Positions 10,158 through 18,645 of a stretch of 64,000 bases of DNA are shown in pieces. The translations under genes and the position numbers were made by a program. The stretch spans positions 744,001-808,000 of the forward strand of contig NZ_KB898185.1 of the NCBI RefSeq assembly GCF_000377505.1. Direction: 5' to 3'. Source of the stretch: Paenibacillus massiliensis 2301065 = DSM 16942. Its GTDB lineage: Bacteria; Bacillota; Bacilli; Paenibacillales; Paenibacillaceae. The notes beneath the pieces are model-generated. The model worked only from the letters and a program-made list of their open reading frames with translations. It was not told the origin of the DNA and searched no databases. The number at the start of each line of letters is the position of its first letter. Positions within the stretch are counted from its first letter, which is position 1.

Positions 10158-10226
10158 GAAAAAAGAGCAAAAAGCAGTCCGTTCCATACCTGAGGATATC
10201 TATCCTGCGGGCTGCTCTTTGCTCTT
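10158..10226 (-). terminator. Structured terminator between rnc and smc
   Basis: On the minus strand the arms 10209-10226 and 10163-10180 pair over about 17 bases with one bulge, and are followed by six T residues. The 30-base loop itself contains a smaller hairpin (AGGATA-TC-TATCCT). It lies 38 bases after the rnc stop codon and should end the fatty-acid/rnc operon. smc therefore needs its own promoter. A weak extended -10 (TGCTACAAT, 10109-10117) is the only candidate seen. Confidence 0.75.
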
Positions 10227-10263
10227 GCTTTGTCCTGACAGCATATAATTGCTACAGATCTGA

Positions 10264-10962
10264 TCAAGCCTCGGACAACTTCAGCTTGTTCAAGGCTACT
10301 GCTGCCGCCTGCTGCTCGGCTTCCTTCTTGGAACGTCCTGTTCCGGTTCCCAGACGTTCATTATCCATATGAACCTCAGCCACAAATTCGCGCTCATGCG
10401 CCGGGCCGCGTTCCTCAACAATTCGGTACTCTAGCACACCCATGTTATGATGCTGTGTCAGCTCCTGTAGCTCGGTCTTGAAATCACTCATCTGCAGCCT
10501 TCCATTCAGGACAATCTGAGGGAATATATGCTCATTCAAAAATGAGCGAACCACCTCGAGACCCTGATCCAGATACAGAGCGCCTATAAAAGATTCGAAT
10601 ACGTCAGCGAGCAAAGCCGGGCGGGTCCTCCCGCCGGTGAGCTCCTCCCCTTTGCCCAGTAGAACATATTCACCGAAATTCAGAGCAACTGCGAACTTCA
10701 CAAGTGAAGGCTCGCATACAATCGCTGCTCTAAGCTTGGTGAGCTCTCCCTCCGGGCGATTAGGGTACTGATGATATAGCTGCTCGGATACAGTCAGCTC
10801 CAGGACCGCGTCGCCCAAAAACTCAAGGCGCTCATTATCCTGATGCTGACCAAACCGATGCTCGTTGACGTAAGAGGCGTGCGTGAAGGCCTGTTTTAAC
10901 AGCTGACGATTGTTAAACTGAATATGAAGTTTCTGCTGTAATTGCTTCAAATCTCCACTCAA
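10264..10962 (-). CDS. rnc: Ribonuclease III
   Basis: RNase III cleaves double-stranded RNA, including rRNA precursors and sense-antisense duplexes. The 232-residue protein has the catalytic signature [13 protein letters not shown] at residues 44-56 with its metal-binding acidic residues. It also has a second acidic cluster near [13 protein letters not shown] and a C-terminal double-stranded RNA-binding domain from about residue 160 (TELQELTQ to [12 protein letters not shown]). It follows fabF by 13 bases, so it is co-transcribed with the fab genes. Confidence 0.97.
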   Translation of the reverse strand: MSGDLKQLQQKLHIQFNNRQLLKQAFTHASYVNEHRFGQHQDNERLEFLGDAVLELTVSEQLYHQYPNRPEGELTKLRAAIVCEPSLVKFAVALNFGEYVLLGKGEELTGGRTRPALLADVFESFIGALYLDQGLEVVRSFLNEHIFPQIVLNGRLQMSDFKTELQELTQHHNMGVLEYRIVEERGPAHEREFVAEVHMDNERLGTGTGRSKKEAEQQAAAVALNKLKLSEA

Positions 10963-10975
10963 GCGGCCTTACCCC

Positions 10976-12214
10976 TTACGCTTCGAATTTTTTTAGAACC
11001 ACGGTAGCATTGTGGCCACCAAAGCCAAACGAATTGGACATCACAACATTTAGCTCTGCTTTGCGTGGAACATTCGGTACATAGTCCAGATCACAAGCAG
11101 GATCTTGATTGTCCAGATTAATCGTTGGCGGAATCGTCTGATGCTGCAATGCCAGACCACAGATAACTGCTTCCACTCCGCCAGCAGCACCAAGCAAATG
11201 ACCTGTCATAGACTTGGTTGAGCTGACAGCTACCTTGTATGCATGATCACCCAGTGACTTCTTCACAGCCTCTGTCTCCGACTTGTCACCTACTGGAGTC
11301 GAAGTACCGTGTGCATTGATATAGTCGATATCTTCTGGCTGAAGACCCGCATCACGAATAGCCATCTTCATGCAGCGAGCTGCTCCTTCTGGATCTGGCT
11401 CCGTCATATGGTGGGCATCTCCAGACAGGCCATAGCCTATAACCTCAGCATAAATGCGAGCTCCACGCTTCTGAGCATGCTCGAGTGATTCCAGAATCAG
11501 AACTCCTGCACCTTCACCCATGACAAAACCGTCACGATCCGTATCGAACGGTCTGCTTGCCTTCTCAGGCTCATCATTACGTGTGGACATTGCTCTCATG
11601 GAGCAGAAGCCTGCCATCCCTGTAGGACGGATCGTAGCTTCAGCGCCTCCACAGATCATGACATCTGCGTCCCCGCGCTGAATCAGACGGAAGGAATCCC
11701 CAATCGCATGACTTCCCGTCGCACATGCCGTGACAGGTGTCGTGTTAGGTCCCTTTGCCCCTAGGGTAATGGACAATTGTCCAGATCCCATATTAGCAAT
11801 CATCATCGGAATGAAGAATGGGCTAACACGCTTTGGACCTTTCTCCAAGAGCGCATTGTGCTGGTCTTCCCAGGTACCCAAGCCCCCGATTCCCGAGCCG
11901 ATGGATACGCCCACACGCTCAGCTTCCGCATTACCACCAATCTCGATTCCACTATCCTTCAGAGCCATGGTACCTGCGGCTACAGCGAACTGAACGAAGC
12001 GGTCCATCTTGCGGGCATCCTTGCGCTCCATGTAATCCTCTGGATTAAAATCCTTGATGGATGCAGCGATTCTCGTTGTATACTCACTGACATCAAAAGC
12101 CTCAACGACGGAGACGCCTGATTTGCCTGCCATCAGATTATCCCATAATGTATTCAAATCCTGGCCAAGTGCAGTGACTACGCCCATTCCTGTTATTACG
12201 ACTCGTTGTTTCAT
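10976..12214 (-). CDS. fabF: 3-oxoacyl-ACP synthase II FabF
   Basis: FabF condenses malonyl-ACP with a growing acyl-ACP in fatty acid elongation. The 412-residue thiolase-fold protein has the active cysteine C164 in TACATGSHAIG, and the two catalytic histidines in NAHGTSTPVGD and SMTGHLLGAAGG. A glycine-rich end, FGFGGHNATVVLK, is also present. The length is typical. It lies between acpP and rnc. The 347-base gap to acpP is unusually long for this operon and holds two hairpins. Confidence 0.98.
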   Translation of the reverse strand: MKQRVVITGMGVVTALGQDLNTLWDNLMAGKSGVSVVEAFDVSEYTTRIAASIKDFNPEDYMERKDARKMDRFVQFAVAAGTMALKDSGIEIGGNAEAERVGVSIGSGIGGLGTWEDQHNALLEKGPKRVSPFFIPMMIANMGSGQLSITLGAKGPNTTPVTACATGSHAIGDSFRLIQRGDADVMICGGAEATIRPTGMAGFCSMRAMSTRNDEPEKASRPFDTDRDGFVMGEGAGVLILESLEHAQKRGARIYAEVIGYGLSGDAHHMTEPDPEGAARCMKMAIRDAGLQPEDIDYINAHGTSTPVGDKSETEAVKKSLGDHAYKVAVSSTKSMTGHLLGAAGGVEAVICGLALQHQTIPPTINLDNQDPACDLDYVPNVPRKAELNVVMSNSFGFGGHNATVVLKKFEA

Positions 12215-12561
12215 GATTCACCTCTATGGTTAACTGCAGTCTGTTGTGCAATTGATTATTTTCATCTGATAGCATATATAGAATCAACTAAAGTTAGCAA
12301 TGCTCCACAACCTACCGGCAATATCCCGATACAAGAGCAGTTCCGCCTTTAGTTCAGCCTGTATCATCCCATCGGAAAGCAATGCAATGAATTAGGAGAA
12401 AGTCCCGCCTGAGACAGAACGGGACTTTGGTTTGCTGACTTAGGTCAGCATTTTGCATAATTCGATTAGGAACGCTCCCTAGTTCAAACTATAGGTAAAC
12501 AGATTCTGCTCAGACTATAGCTTGTCCATTGAAAGCAGCTTATAGGATTTATGCAAAACGC
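12215..12561. other. 347-base acpP-fabF gap with two hairpins
   Basis: No gene is seen. A nine-base-pair hairpin (12399-12407 with 12420-12428) and a smaller one (12434-12449, GCTGAC-TTAG-GTCAGC) lie side by side. Neither is followed by a convincing T run on the minus strand. A site matching the FapR box was looked for and not found here. The stretch may hold a leader, an attenuator or an RNA-processing site that adjusts the high acpP to fabF ratio. Confidence 0.45.
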
Positions 12562-12795
12562 CTAGGTGAGAGATTGTATGTACTTTACAACTTCACCTAC
12601 AGTTGTAATTTTCTCTGCATCTTCATCAGAGATTTCCATATCAAACTCATCTTCCAATTCCATAACCAATTCTACTACATCAAGAGAATCAGCGCCTAAA
12701 TCATCTTTAAAAGATGCTTCAAGTGTAACTTCAGCTTCGTCGGCTCCCAAACGGTCTACGACTATGCGTTTTACACGCTCCAATACGTCGGACAT
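12562..12795 (-). CDS. acpP: Acyl carrier protein
   Basis: A 77-residue, strongly acidic carrier protein that holds the growing acyl chain as a thioester on 4'-phosphopantetheine. The attachment serine is S37 in [12 protein letters not shown]. The ATG at 12795 follows GAGGAGGTGAGCCGG. A GTG three codons upstream lies inside that ribosome site and is rejected. It stands between fabG and fabF in the FapR-controlled operon. Confidence 0.98.
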   Translation of the reverse strand: MSDVLERVKRIVVDRLGADEAEVTLEASFKDDLGADSLDVVELVMELEDEFDMEISDEDAEKITTVGEVVKYIQSLT

Positions 12796-12888
12796 CCGGC
12801 TCACCTCCTCACCCGTATTATACGAAAATTCGAATTAAAATGCCATAGAAGAGAAGCAGTGCTACTCTTCCGCCCCAAGGGGTACAGG

Positions 12889-13638
12889 CTACATGTACAT
12901 GCCACCATCCACATGCAGAGTCTGGCCCGTCATATATGAGGAGGCTTCAGAGGCCAGGAACAGCACCACTGCAGCAATCTCCTCAGGCCGTCCAAGACGG
13001 GCCAGCGGAATATCCTTGAGCATATTCTCGCGCAAATCATCCGCAAGCACTTGGGTCATCTCTGTATCAATGAACCCAGGAGCTACGCAATTGACAGTAA
13101 TTCCACGAGATGATAGCTCACGTGCGGAGGACTTCGTCAAGCCGATTACGCCTGCTTTGGCAGCTACGTAATTCGCCTGACCTGCATTCCCTAGAACGCC
13201 TACAACGGAGGAAATGTTGATAATCCGACCCGCACGTTGCTTCATCATCGGCCGTGTGACTGCTTTAAGACAGTTAAACACACCTTTGAGGTTCGTTTCA
13301 ATAACCTGATCAAATTCTTCCTCTTTCATACGCATAATCAGATTATCTCTCGTAATACCCGCGTTATTCACCAGAATGTCAATGCGGCCCCAGGTGTCAA
13401 GCACTTGCTTGATCATCTGTTCCGATTCTTCTGCGCGACCAACATTAGCTTGTACAGTGATCGCTTCAGAGCCATGAGCCCGAATCAGCTCTGCCACCTC
13501 AGCTGCCGCCTGTTCACTGCCAGCATAGTTCACTGCTACATGGGCCCCTGCTTCAGCTAATGCCAGTGCGATACTCCGACCGATTCCCCGGGAAGCACCG
13601 GTGACCAGTGCAATTTTACCACTTAAAGGCTTGGACAT
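12889..13638 (-). CDS. fabG: 3-oxoacyl-ACP reductase FabG
   Basis: FabG reduces 3-oxoacyl-ACP with NADPH. The 249-residue short-chain dehydrogenase has the cofactor loop TGASRGIG at residues 13-20, NNAG at 91-94, and the catalytic S144, Y157 and K161 in NISSVVG and YVAAK. The C-terminal end, [13 protein letters not shown], is typical of FabG. It sits between fabD and acpP, which fixes the assignment against the many other reductases of this family. Confidence 0.97.
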   Translation of the reverse strand: MSKPLSGKIALVTGASRGIGRSIALALAEAGAHVAVNYAGSEQAAAEVAELIRAHGSEAITVQANVGRAEESEQMIKQVLDTWGRIDILVNNAGITRDNLIMRMKEEEFDQVIETNLKGVFNCLKAVTRPMMKQRAGRIINISSVVGVLGNAGQANYVAAKAGVIGLTKSSARELSSRGITVNCVAPGFIDTEMTQVLADDLRENMLKDIPLARLGRPEEIAAVVLFLASEASSYMTGQTLHVDGGMYM

Positions 13639-13664
13639 GATTGCTTCCTCCTCGTACCATTGGC

Positions 13665-14627
13665 TTAATTTAGAGTGTCCTCTCCAGCAGGAACAGTCAA
13701 TTCCTCTATCGTTGCCTGCAACGCAGCCAGACTGTTCACGTTGAGCAAACGGACTGATTTATCAATCTTTTTAATAAGACCTGTCAGGACGCTGCCTGGA
13801 CCAAACTCAACAAAGGTGTCTACGCCTTGCGAGATGAGCCAGTTCACACTGTCTTCCCACAATACTGGGGAGTAGACCTGTTCTACCAGCAACTCTTGAA
13901 TCCGTTGTCCATCCGTTACAGGCTCTGCGGTCACATTCGCAACTACAGGATACTTCGCCTCGCTAAAGGATACCTGTGCAAGTTCCTGTGCCAGCTTCTG
14001 GGCCGCTTCCTTCATCATGGAGGAGTGGAACGGACCACTTACCTCCAGCATAATTGCACGCTTGCCTCCAGCTTCCTTCACACGCTCAGCCACAGCAGCT
14101 ACACCAGCAGTTGTGCCTGACACCACGATCTGGCCAGGACAATTGACATTAGCTAATTCTACCGCACCTGCGGAGGTACTAATCTCCTGACACAGCGTAG
14201 CAAGCTTGTCCCGGTCCGCTCCAAGCACCGCTGCCATCGCACCTTGACCTCCAGGTACAGCCTCTTCCATAAAGATACCGCGAGCACGCACCAGAGCAAC
14301 CGCATCCTCAAAATCAAGCACGCCAGCAGCTACGAGAGCACTGTACTCACCCAGACTGTGACCAGCTACATAATCAGGAGCAATGCCACTTGCCTTGAAC
14401 GCTTCACAGAACGCCACACTAGCCGTGAGAAGAGCAGGTTGTGTGTTGGAGGTCTGCTTCAGCTCGGACTCAGGTCCCTCGAAGACAAGAGACTGCAAAG
14501 AGAATCCCAGTCGCTCGTCTGCCTTCTCAAATAATTCGCGGGCAACCGGAACTGCATCATGAACGTCACGCGCCATCCCCACCGCTTGTGATCCCTGTCC
14601 CGGGAATACGAATGCTATTTTACCCAT
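13665..14627 (-). CDS. fabD: Malonyl-CoA:ACP transacylase FabD
   Basis: FabD loads malonate from CoA onto ACP. The 320-residue protein has [11 protein letters not shown] at the N-terminus and the nucleophile S91 in GHSLGEYSA. It also has an arginine-containing segment, [13 protein letters not shown], and the catalytic histidine in SGPFHSSMM. The C-terminal part contains [16 protein letters not shown]. It is placed between fabH and fabG, the standard order in this operon. Confidence 0.97.
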   Translation of the reverse strand: MGKIAFVFPGQGSQAVGMARDVHDAVPVARELFEKADERLGFSLQSLVFEGPESELKQTSNTQPALLTASVAFCEAFKASGIAPDYVAGHSLGEYSALVAAGVLDFEDAVALVRARGIFMEEAVPGGQGAMAAVLGADRDKLATLCQEISTSAGAVELANVNCPGQIVVSGTTAGVAAVAERVKEAGGKRAIMLEVSGPFHSSMMKEAAQKLAQELAQVSFSEAKYPVVANVTAEPVTDGQRIQELLVEQVYSPVLWEDSVNWLISQGVDTFVEFGPGSVLTGLIKKIDKSVRLLNVNSLAALQATIEELTVPAGEDTLN

Positions 14628-14676
14628 AGTAGTGTACCTCTTTCTAATGCAAAGTCAAAAAGTAGCAGTAAGCTAC

Positions 14677-15666
14677 TTACCATACCAGTACAGAAGCACC
14701 CCAAGTAAGTCCTCCGCCAAAACCAACCATCAACACGCGGTCGCCTTCCTTAATCCGACCTTCCTCAGCCGCCTCAACAAGCGCAAGCGGGATGGATGCC
14801 GCAGAAGTATTCGCATATTTATCCACGTTAACAACTACCTTCTCTGCTGGTAGCTCCAGACGTTGCATCGCCGATTGAATAATACGAATGTTCGCCTGAT
14901 GCGGTACGAAGATATCGATATCCTCTTTGGCATAACCAGCTTTCTCCAGTACTACATCTGTTGCAGAGGCCATGACACGCACCGCGAATTTGAACACCTC
15001 GCGCCCATTCATATAAATATAATGCAATTTGTTCTCAATCGTCTCCGTTGTAGCAGGCAGACGCGATCCGCCTGCTTCCAGCTTCAGCAAGCCACCGCCT
15101 GCGCCTTCTGCACCCAGATCAAAGGACTTGAAGCCTCTTCCTTCGGGAACCTCACCAATGACAACGGCTCCTGCTCCATCTCCGAAGAGGACGCAGGTGT
15201 TGCGGTCAGTGTAGTCTGTGATTCGGGACAGGCAGTCAGCACCGATAATCAGCGCATTCTTGTACATCCCCGTCTGAATGAAGCCATTTGCTGTGGCTAG
15301 TCCATATACAAAGCCAGAGCAGGCAGCTGACAGATCAAAAGCCGCCGCTCCCTTCGCACCCAGCTTATCCTGCAAAATACATGCTGTAGAAGGGAATGCC
15401 ATATCCGGTGTAATTGTCGCTACGATAATCAGATCCAGCTCTTCCGCTGTAAGGCCAGCTGACGCAAGTGCTCTCACAGCAGCCTCATACGCCAGATCCG
15501 AGGTCGCTTGCTCAGGCGCAGCAATATGACGCTCACGAATACCTGTACGGCTCACAATCCATTCATCACTGGTTTCAACAATTTTCTCAAGGTCGCTATT
15601 CGTCAGCACTTTCTCTGGTACGTATTTTCCTGTACCGATAATGCCTACGGATTTTAAATTAGTCAT
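14677..15666 (-). CDS. fabH: 3-oxoacyl-ACP synthase III FabH
   Basis: FabH starts fatty acid synthesis by condensing a short acyl-CoA primer with malonyl-ACP. In Gram-positives it prefers branched primers. The 329-residue protein has the active cysteine C116 in SAACSGFVYGL, the histidine in FVPHQANIRI and the asparagine in YANTSAASIPLAL. The start codon overlaps the plsX stop by four bases, so the two are translationally coupled. Confidence 0.97.
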   Translation of the reverse strand: MTNLKSVGIIGTGKYVPEKVLTNSDLEKIVETSDEWIVSRTGIRERHIAAPEQATSDLAYEAAVRALASAGLTAEELDLIIVATITPDMAFPSTACILQDKLGAKGAAAFDLSAACSGFVYGLATANGFIQTGMYKNALIIGADCLSRITDYTDRNTCVLFGDGAGAVVIGEVPEGRGFKSFDLGAEGAGGGLLKLEAGGSRLPATTETIENKLHYIYMNGREVFKFAVRVMASATDVVLEKAGYAKEDIDIFVPHQANIRIIQSAMQRLELPAEKVVVNVDKYANTSAASIPLALVEAAEEGRIKEGDRVLMVGFGGGLTWGASVLVW

Positions 15667-16670
15667 GAAGTCACTCTCTTCCCGCTTATTTCATCAGATA
15701 TACTGTCCACCAGCTTGTTCTGCAAGGCAATCCGTGCCTGACGTACGGCATTCTTGACAGAATTGGCATCCGCAGAGCCATGCGCCTTCACAACCAGTCC
15801 GCTCAAGCCAAGCAGCGGGGCTCCGCCATGCTCAGCGTAATCCAGCCTGTTCTTGATGCCTCTCAGCTCCGGCATGATCAACGCTGCTGCTAGCTTCGTC
15901 TTAAGCGATTTGCCGAATTGCTCCTTAAGCAACGAGAAGATCGTCCCTGCAGCTCCCTCAAGCGACTTCAGCATGATATTACCAGCAAAGCCGTCACATA
16001 CCAATACATCGCAGTTGGCCGACAGAACATCTCGAGCCTCTACATTCCCCACGAAATGTACCGGCAATTGCTCTAGCAAAGGATAAGCAAGCTTGGTGAG
16101 CTCATTGCCCTTACCAGCTTCTGTTCCTACATTCAGCAGTCCTACTCGTGGCTTGGGCAAGCCGTGTACTTTGTTACGATACAGACTTCCCATCAGCGCA
16201 TACTGGGCCAGATGCTCAGGCTTGGCATCCATGTTCGCTCCGAGATCCAACGCCAGTACGCCTACTTCATCCAGCGTAGGAATCATGGGGGCAAGTGCAG
16301 GACGCTCAATGCCTTCCATCCGCCCGACAACCAGTAGTCCGGTCGTCATTAGCGCCCCAGTATTTCCCGCTGATATCATGGCGTCAGCCTCGTGCTCCTT
16401 CACCATTCTACCTGCAACCACCATCGAAGCATCCTTCTTCCGACGAACCGCACGTACTGGCTCGTCCTCACCTCCAATGACTTCCGAGGCGTGACGTATC
16501 GTCAGGTTGGCAGGACGCTCCTTCTCCAGCTTGAGCTGCTCCTCGATGAGCTCCTGATTCCCTACGAGAACAAGCTCTGTATCCTTCCACTCGACAGCTG
16601 CTGCAATCGCTCCGGCAACGATCGCCCCGGGGGCATGGTCGCCTCCCATGGCATCAATGGCGATCCGCAT
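15663..16670 (-). CDS. plsX: Phosphate acyltransferase PlsX
   Basis: PlsX converts acyl-ACP to acyl-phosphate for phosphatidic acid synthesis by PlsY/PlsC, linking fatty acid and phospholipid synthesis. The 335-residue protein starts MRIAIDAMGGDHAP, then shows SAGNTGALM, LDLGANMDAKPEHL, and VCDGFAGNIMLK with PELRGI near the end, all family features. It starts one base after the fapR stop and overlaps fabH. Confidence 0.97.
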   Translation of the reverse strand: MRIAIDAMGGDHAPGAIVAGAIAAAVEWKDTELVLVGNQELIEEQLKLEKERPANLTIRHASEVIGGEDEPVRAVRRKKDASMVVAGRMVKEHEADAMISAGNTGALMTTGLLVVGRMEGIERPALAPMIPTLDEVGVLALDLGANMDAKPEHLAQYALMGSLYRNKVHGLPKPRVGLLNVGTEAGKGNELTKLAYPLLEQLPVHFVGNVEARDVLSANCDVLVCDGFAGNIMLKSLEGAAGTIFSLLKEQFGKSLKTKLAAALIMPELRGIKNRLDYAEHGGAPLLGLSGLVVKAHGSADANSVKNAVRQARIALQNKLVDSISDEISGKRVTS

Positions 16671-16671
16671 G

Positions 16672-17247
16672 CTAAATTCCTCCTTCAGTATCTTCCACGG
16701 TGGAACGATAAATGACGAAGTTCCCCTGAAAGACCATTTCTTCTACTACGTATATGAACACCTCGACCTTGGCCTTCCCCTTCTGTGAAGGATTCGAACG
16801 AACATAGGCCTTGGCTATGCATTTCTCACCCAGATGGACAGGACGCACAAAGCGGATATCCGCAGAGGCTGTCAAGGCGATCTCGTCATTGATTACGGCC
16901 ACTGCAAGCGAGTTAGCCTGAGCGAACACATAGTGACCGCGCGCGATTCCCGTTCTGGAGAAGACATGCTCCTCCTTGATCTCGAATATCGAAATACCGC
17001 TGCGATCCAGCTGCAGGTCTACGATATCCCCGATGATCTCATGCAGGGGCAAAGAGCGGACCTGATCATAAGAGCGCTCGGCCATAAGCTTCATGCGTTC
17101 ACGAAGCTCCGGTATGCCAAGCTCCATGCGGTCCAGACGAATGGTCTGAATACTGACCTTGAGCTGCCTTGTCAATTCCTGGTCCGTAACGAACGGATTA
17201 TCTTCTATGAGTTGTGTCAGCTGCTGATGTCTTTGTTTTTTGGGCAA
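16672..17247 (-). CDS. fapR: Fatty acid biosynthesis repressor FapR
   Basis: FapR represses fatty acid and phospholipid genes and is released by malonyl-CoA. The 191-residue product has an N-terminal DeoR-like HTH (VSIQTIRLDRMELGIPELRER), a linker helix and a hot-dog fold effector domain. The domain carries HVFSRTGIARGHYVFAQANS and ALTASADIRF. The listed start is a TTG 18 bases from the AAGGAGG site, which is too far. An ATC at 17256 sits at ideal spacing and would give MERLPKKQR, so the true start may be non-canonical. A FapR box lies upstream. Confidence 0.95.
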   Translation of the reverse strand: MPKKQRHQQLTQLIEDNPFVTDQELTRQLKVSIQTIRLDRMELGIPELRERMKLMAERSYDQVRSLPLHEIIGDIVDLQLDRSGISIFEIKEEHVFSRTGIARGHYVFAQANSLAVAVINDEIALTASADIRFVRPVHLGEKCIAKAYVRSNPSQKGKAKVEVFIYVVEEMVFQGNFVIYRSTVEDTEGGI

Positions 17248-17399
17248 ACGCTCGATGGCTACTCGCCTCCTTACCTAACGTTACCCCTAGATGGTAACCT
17301 TGTATATTCGAACGAATCATAATCGGTGTATGTATCTTATCTATGTACGGACAGTCTGCTCTATGAACTGGCAGCCTGCATTCGATATACTGCCTCTTA

Positions 17400-17416
17400 T
17401 TAGAACCTGGTACTAA
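17400..17416 (-). promoter_or_regulatory. FapR operator
   Basis: The 17-base near-palindrome TTAGAACCTGGTACTAA matches the FapR box of Bacillus and relatives (TTAGTACCTG..TACTAA type), with one deviating base in the left half. It lies about 150 bases upstream of fapR, between the rpmF terminator and the gene, where autoregulation of the fapR-plsX-fab operon is expected. The matching promoter boxes cannot be fixed with confidence. Confidence 0.85.
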
Positions 17417-17461
17417 AGCAACAGTATATCGTATGCCGAGCCAAAAGAAAAGCATGGAGGC

Positions 17462-17497
17462 AAAAAAAATAGTACCTCACCGTGGTGAAGCACTACT
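17462..17497 (-). terminator. Terminator after rpmF
   Basis: On the minus strand a stem made of AGTA and CTTCACC paired with GGTGAGG and TACT is followed by A and then eight T residues (17462-17469). It begins 12 bases after the rpmF stop and isolates yceD-rpmF from the fapR operon. Confidence 0.8.
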
Positions 17498-17509
17498 TTC
17501 AGATGCATC

Positions 17510-17683
17510 TTATTGAGAAATAATCTCTCTAGATTTGTACGTTCCACACACTTTGCACACGTGGTGAGCAAGCTTCAATTCTCCGCATTGTTCACATTTC
17601 ACCATGCCCGGCACAGCCAGTTTAAAGTGAGTACGACGTTTATCGCGACGTGTCTTGGACGTTCTACGTTGAGGTACTGCCAT
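17510..17683 (-). CDS. rpmF: 50S ribosomal protein L32
   Basis: A 57-residue basic protein starting [20 protein letters not shown], the L32 consensus. It has a four-cysteine zinc ribbon, [19 protein letters not shown]32 is a late-assembly protein near the 50S exit tunnel. Two ATG codons are adjacent. The second, at 17683, eight bases from GGAGG, gives the family N-terminus. It is the zinc-dependent (C+) form, so the organism may have a C- paralogue elsewhere. Confidence 0.97.
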   Translation of the reverse strand: MAVPQRRTSKTRRDKRRTHFKLAVPGMVKCEQCGELKLAHHVCKVCGTYKSREIISQ

Positions 17684-17826
17684 CATTCCCACCTCCTTAT
17701 CGAAGTCAACCCGTTAGGGGTATTGCTTGTTATCTCATTCAAGACCGGGATTCTAGCACCTGTTCAAGACAGACTCAGCTCCGCAGCCGGTGAATAACTA
17801 CCTTACATGATGTTGCTGTAATAGAC

Positions 17827-18339
17827 TTACTTGAATAGATTCTTCAATGCAGCAAGTCTTGGGTCCACGCGTGTGTTGTCACAGTCACAGGAGCCCTCAT
17901 TCCAATCTTGTCCGCAGGTCGGACATAGACCCTTGCAGTCCTCCGAACAGAGCGGAGTGAACGGCAGATGAATCACAAAGGATTCCTCGCAGAAAGGAAC
18001 CGTGTCGAATGCCTCACCTTCCACAGGGATCGTGGCATCCTCTTCGTCTTCCTCCAGTTCTGCTTCCCCGACTACCGAGCGAAAGCGCTCCTCGAACGGG
18101 ATGTCCAGATGCTGATGGACAGGCTTCAGACAGCGTGAGCATTGGGTATCCAGCTCAGCCGACAACGTGCCCTTCAATTCCATCAGGCTCTCACCTACTA
18201 TGCTGGCACTCAAGTCCACCTGCAGCGGAGATACCGCTGTAATGTCCTTGCGATGGGTAATCATGTTCGAGACATCAAGCGTCTCACGAACGATAACCGG
18301 GCCATCATGTTGAGCTACTTTGCGAAAATGTAAATGCAT
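17827..18339 (-). CDS. yceD: YceD/DUF177 family protein upstream of rpmF
   Basis: A 170-residue protein of the YceD/DUF177 family, which is almost always encoded next to rpmF and is linked in bacteria and plastids to 23S rRNA maturation. Cysteine pairs are visible: CSRCLKP in the middle and CSEDCKGLCPTCGQDW near the C-terminus, suggesting metal binding. The start is the ATG at 18339 after GGGGTGAT. A 57-codon upstream extension would run through the promoter and is rejected. Confidence 0.9.
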   Translation of the reverse strand: MHLHFRKVAQHDGPVIVRETLDVSNMITHRKDITAVSPLQVDLSASIVGESLMELKGTLSAELDTQCSRCLKPVHQHLDIPFEERFRSVVGEAELEEDEEDATIPVEGEAFDTVPFCEESFVIHLPFTPLCSEDCKGLCPTCGQDWNEGSCDCDNTRVDPRLAALKNLFK

Positions 18340-18366
18340 AAATATCACCCCAAACAAACAAAAATT

Positions 18367-18396
18367 ATTATACCGACTGAGCCCGATGTTTGTCAA
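18367..18396 (-). promoter_or_regulatory. Strong SigA promoter of yceD-rpmF
   Basis: On the minus strand TTGACA (18391-18396) and TATAAT (18367-18372) are separated by 18 bases. Both hexamers are perfect. The start codon of yceD follows 27 bases downstream of the -10 box, so the leader is short. Confidence 0.9.
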
Positions 18397-18645
18397 CACC
18401 TTTTCCTTTACACCCATTCGTACCGCCCGACTGCACAATGATGTACAATGTAAGATACACCAAGAAGGATGGACATGCAAAGATGTAGATACTTCAACAG
18501 GGAAGAACACTTCCAGCCGATGTAAACGGACAAGCCGATGGAGCTGTTAGACCGATGGAATTTATCCAAGGAGCCTCGGGCTCTGCATAGTCGAGCCGGG
18601 CTATTATCATAGTATACCCTAATTTTGAGGGAGTTGTTTGCTCAA

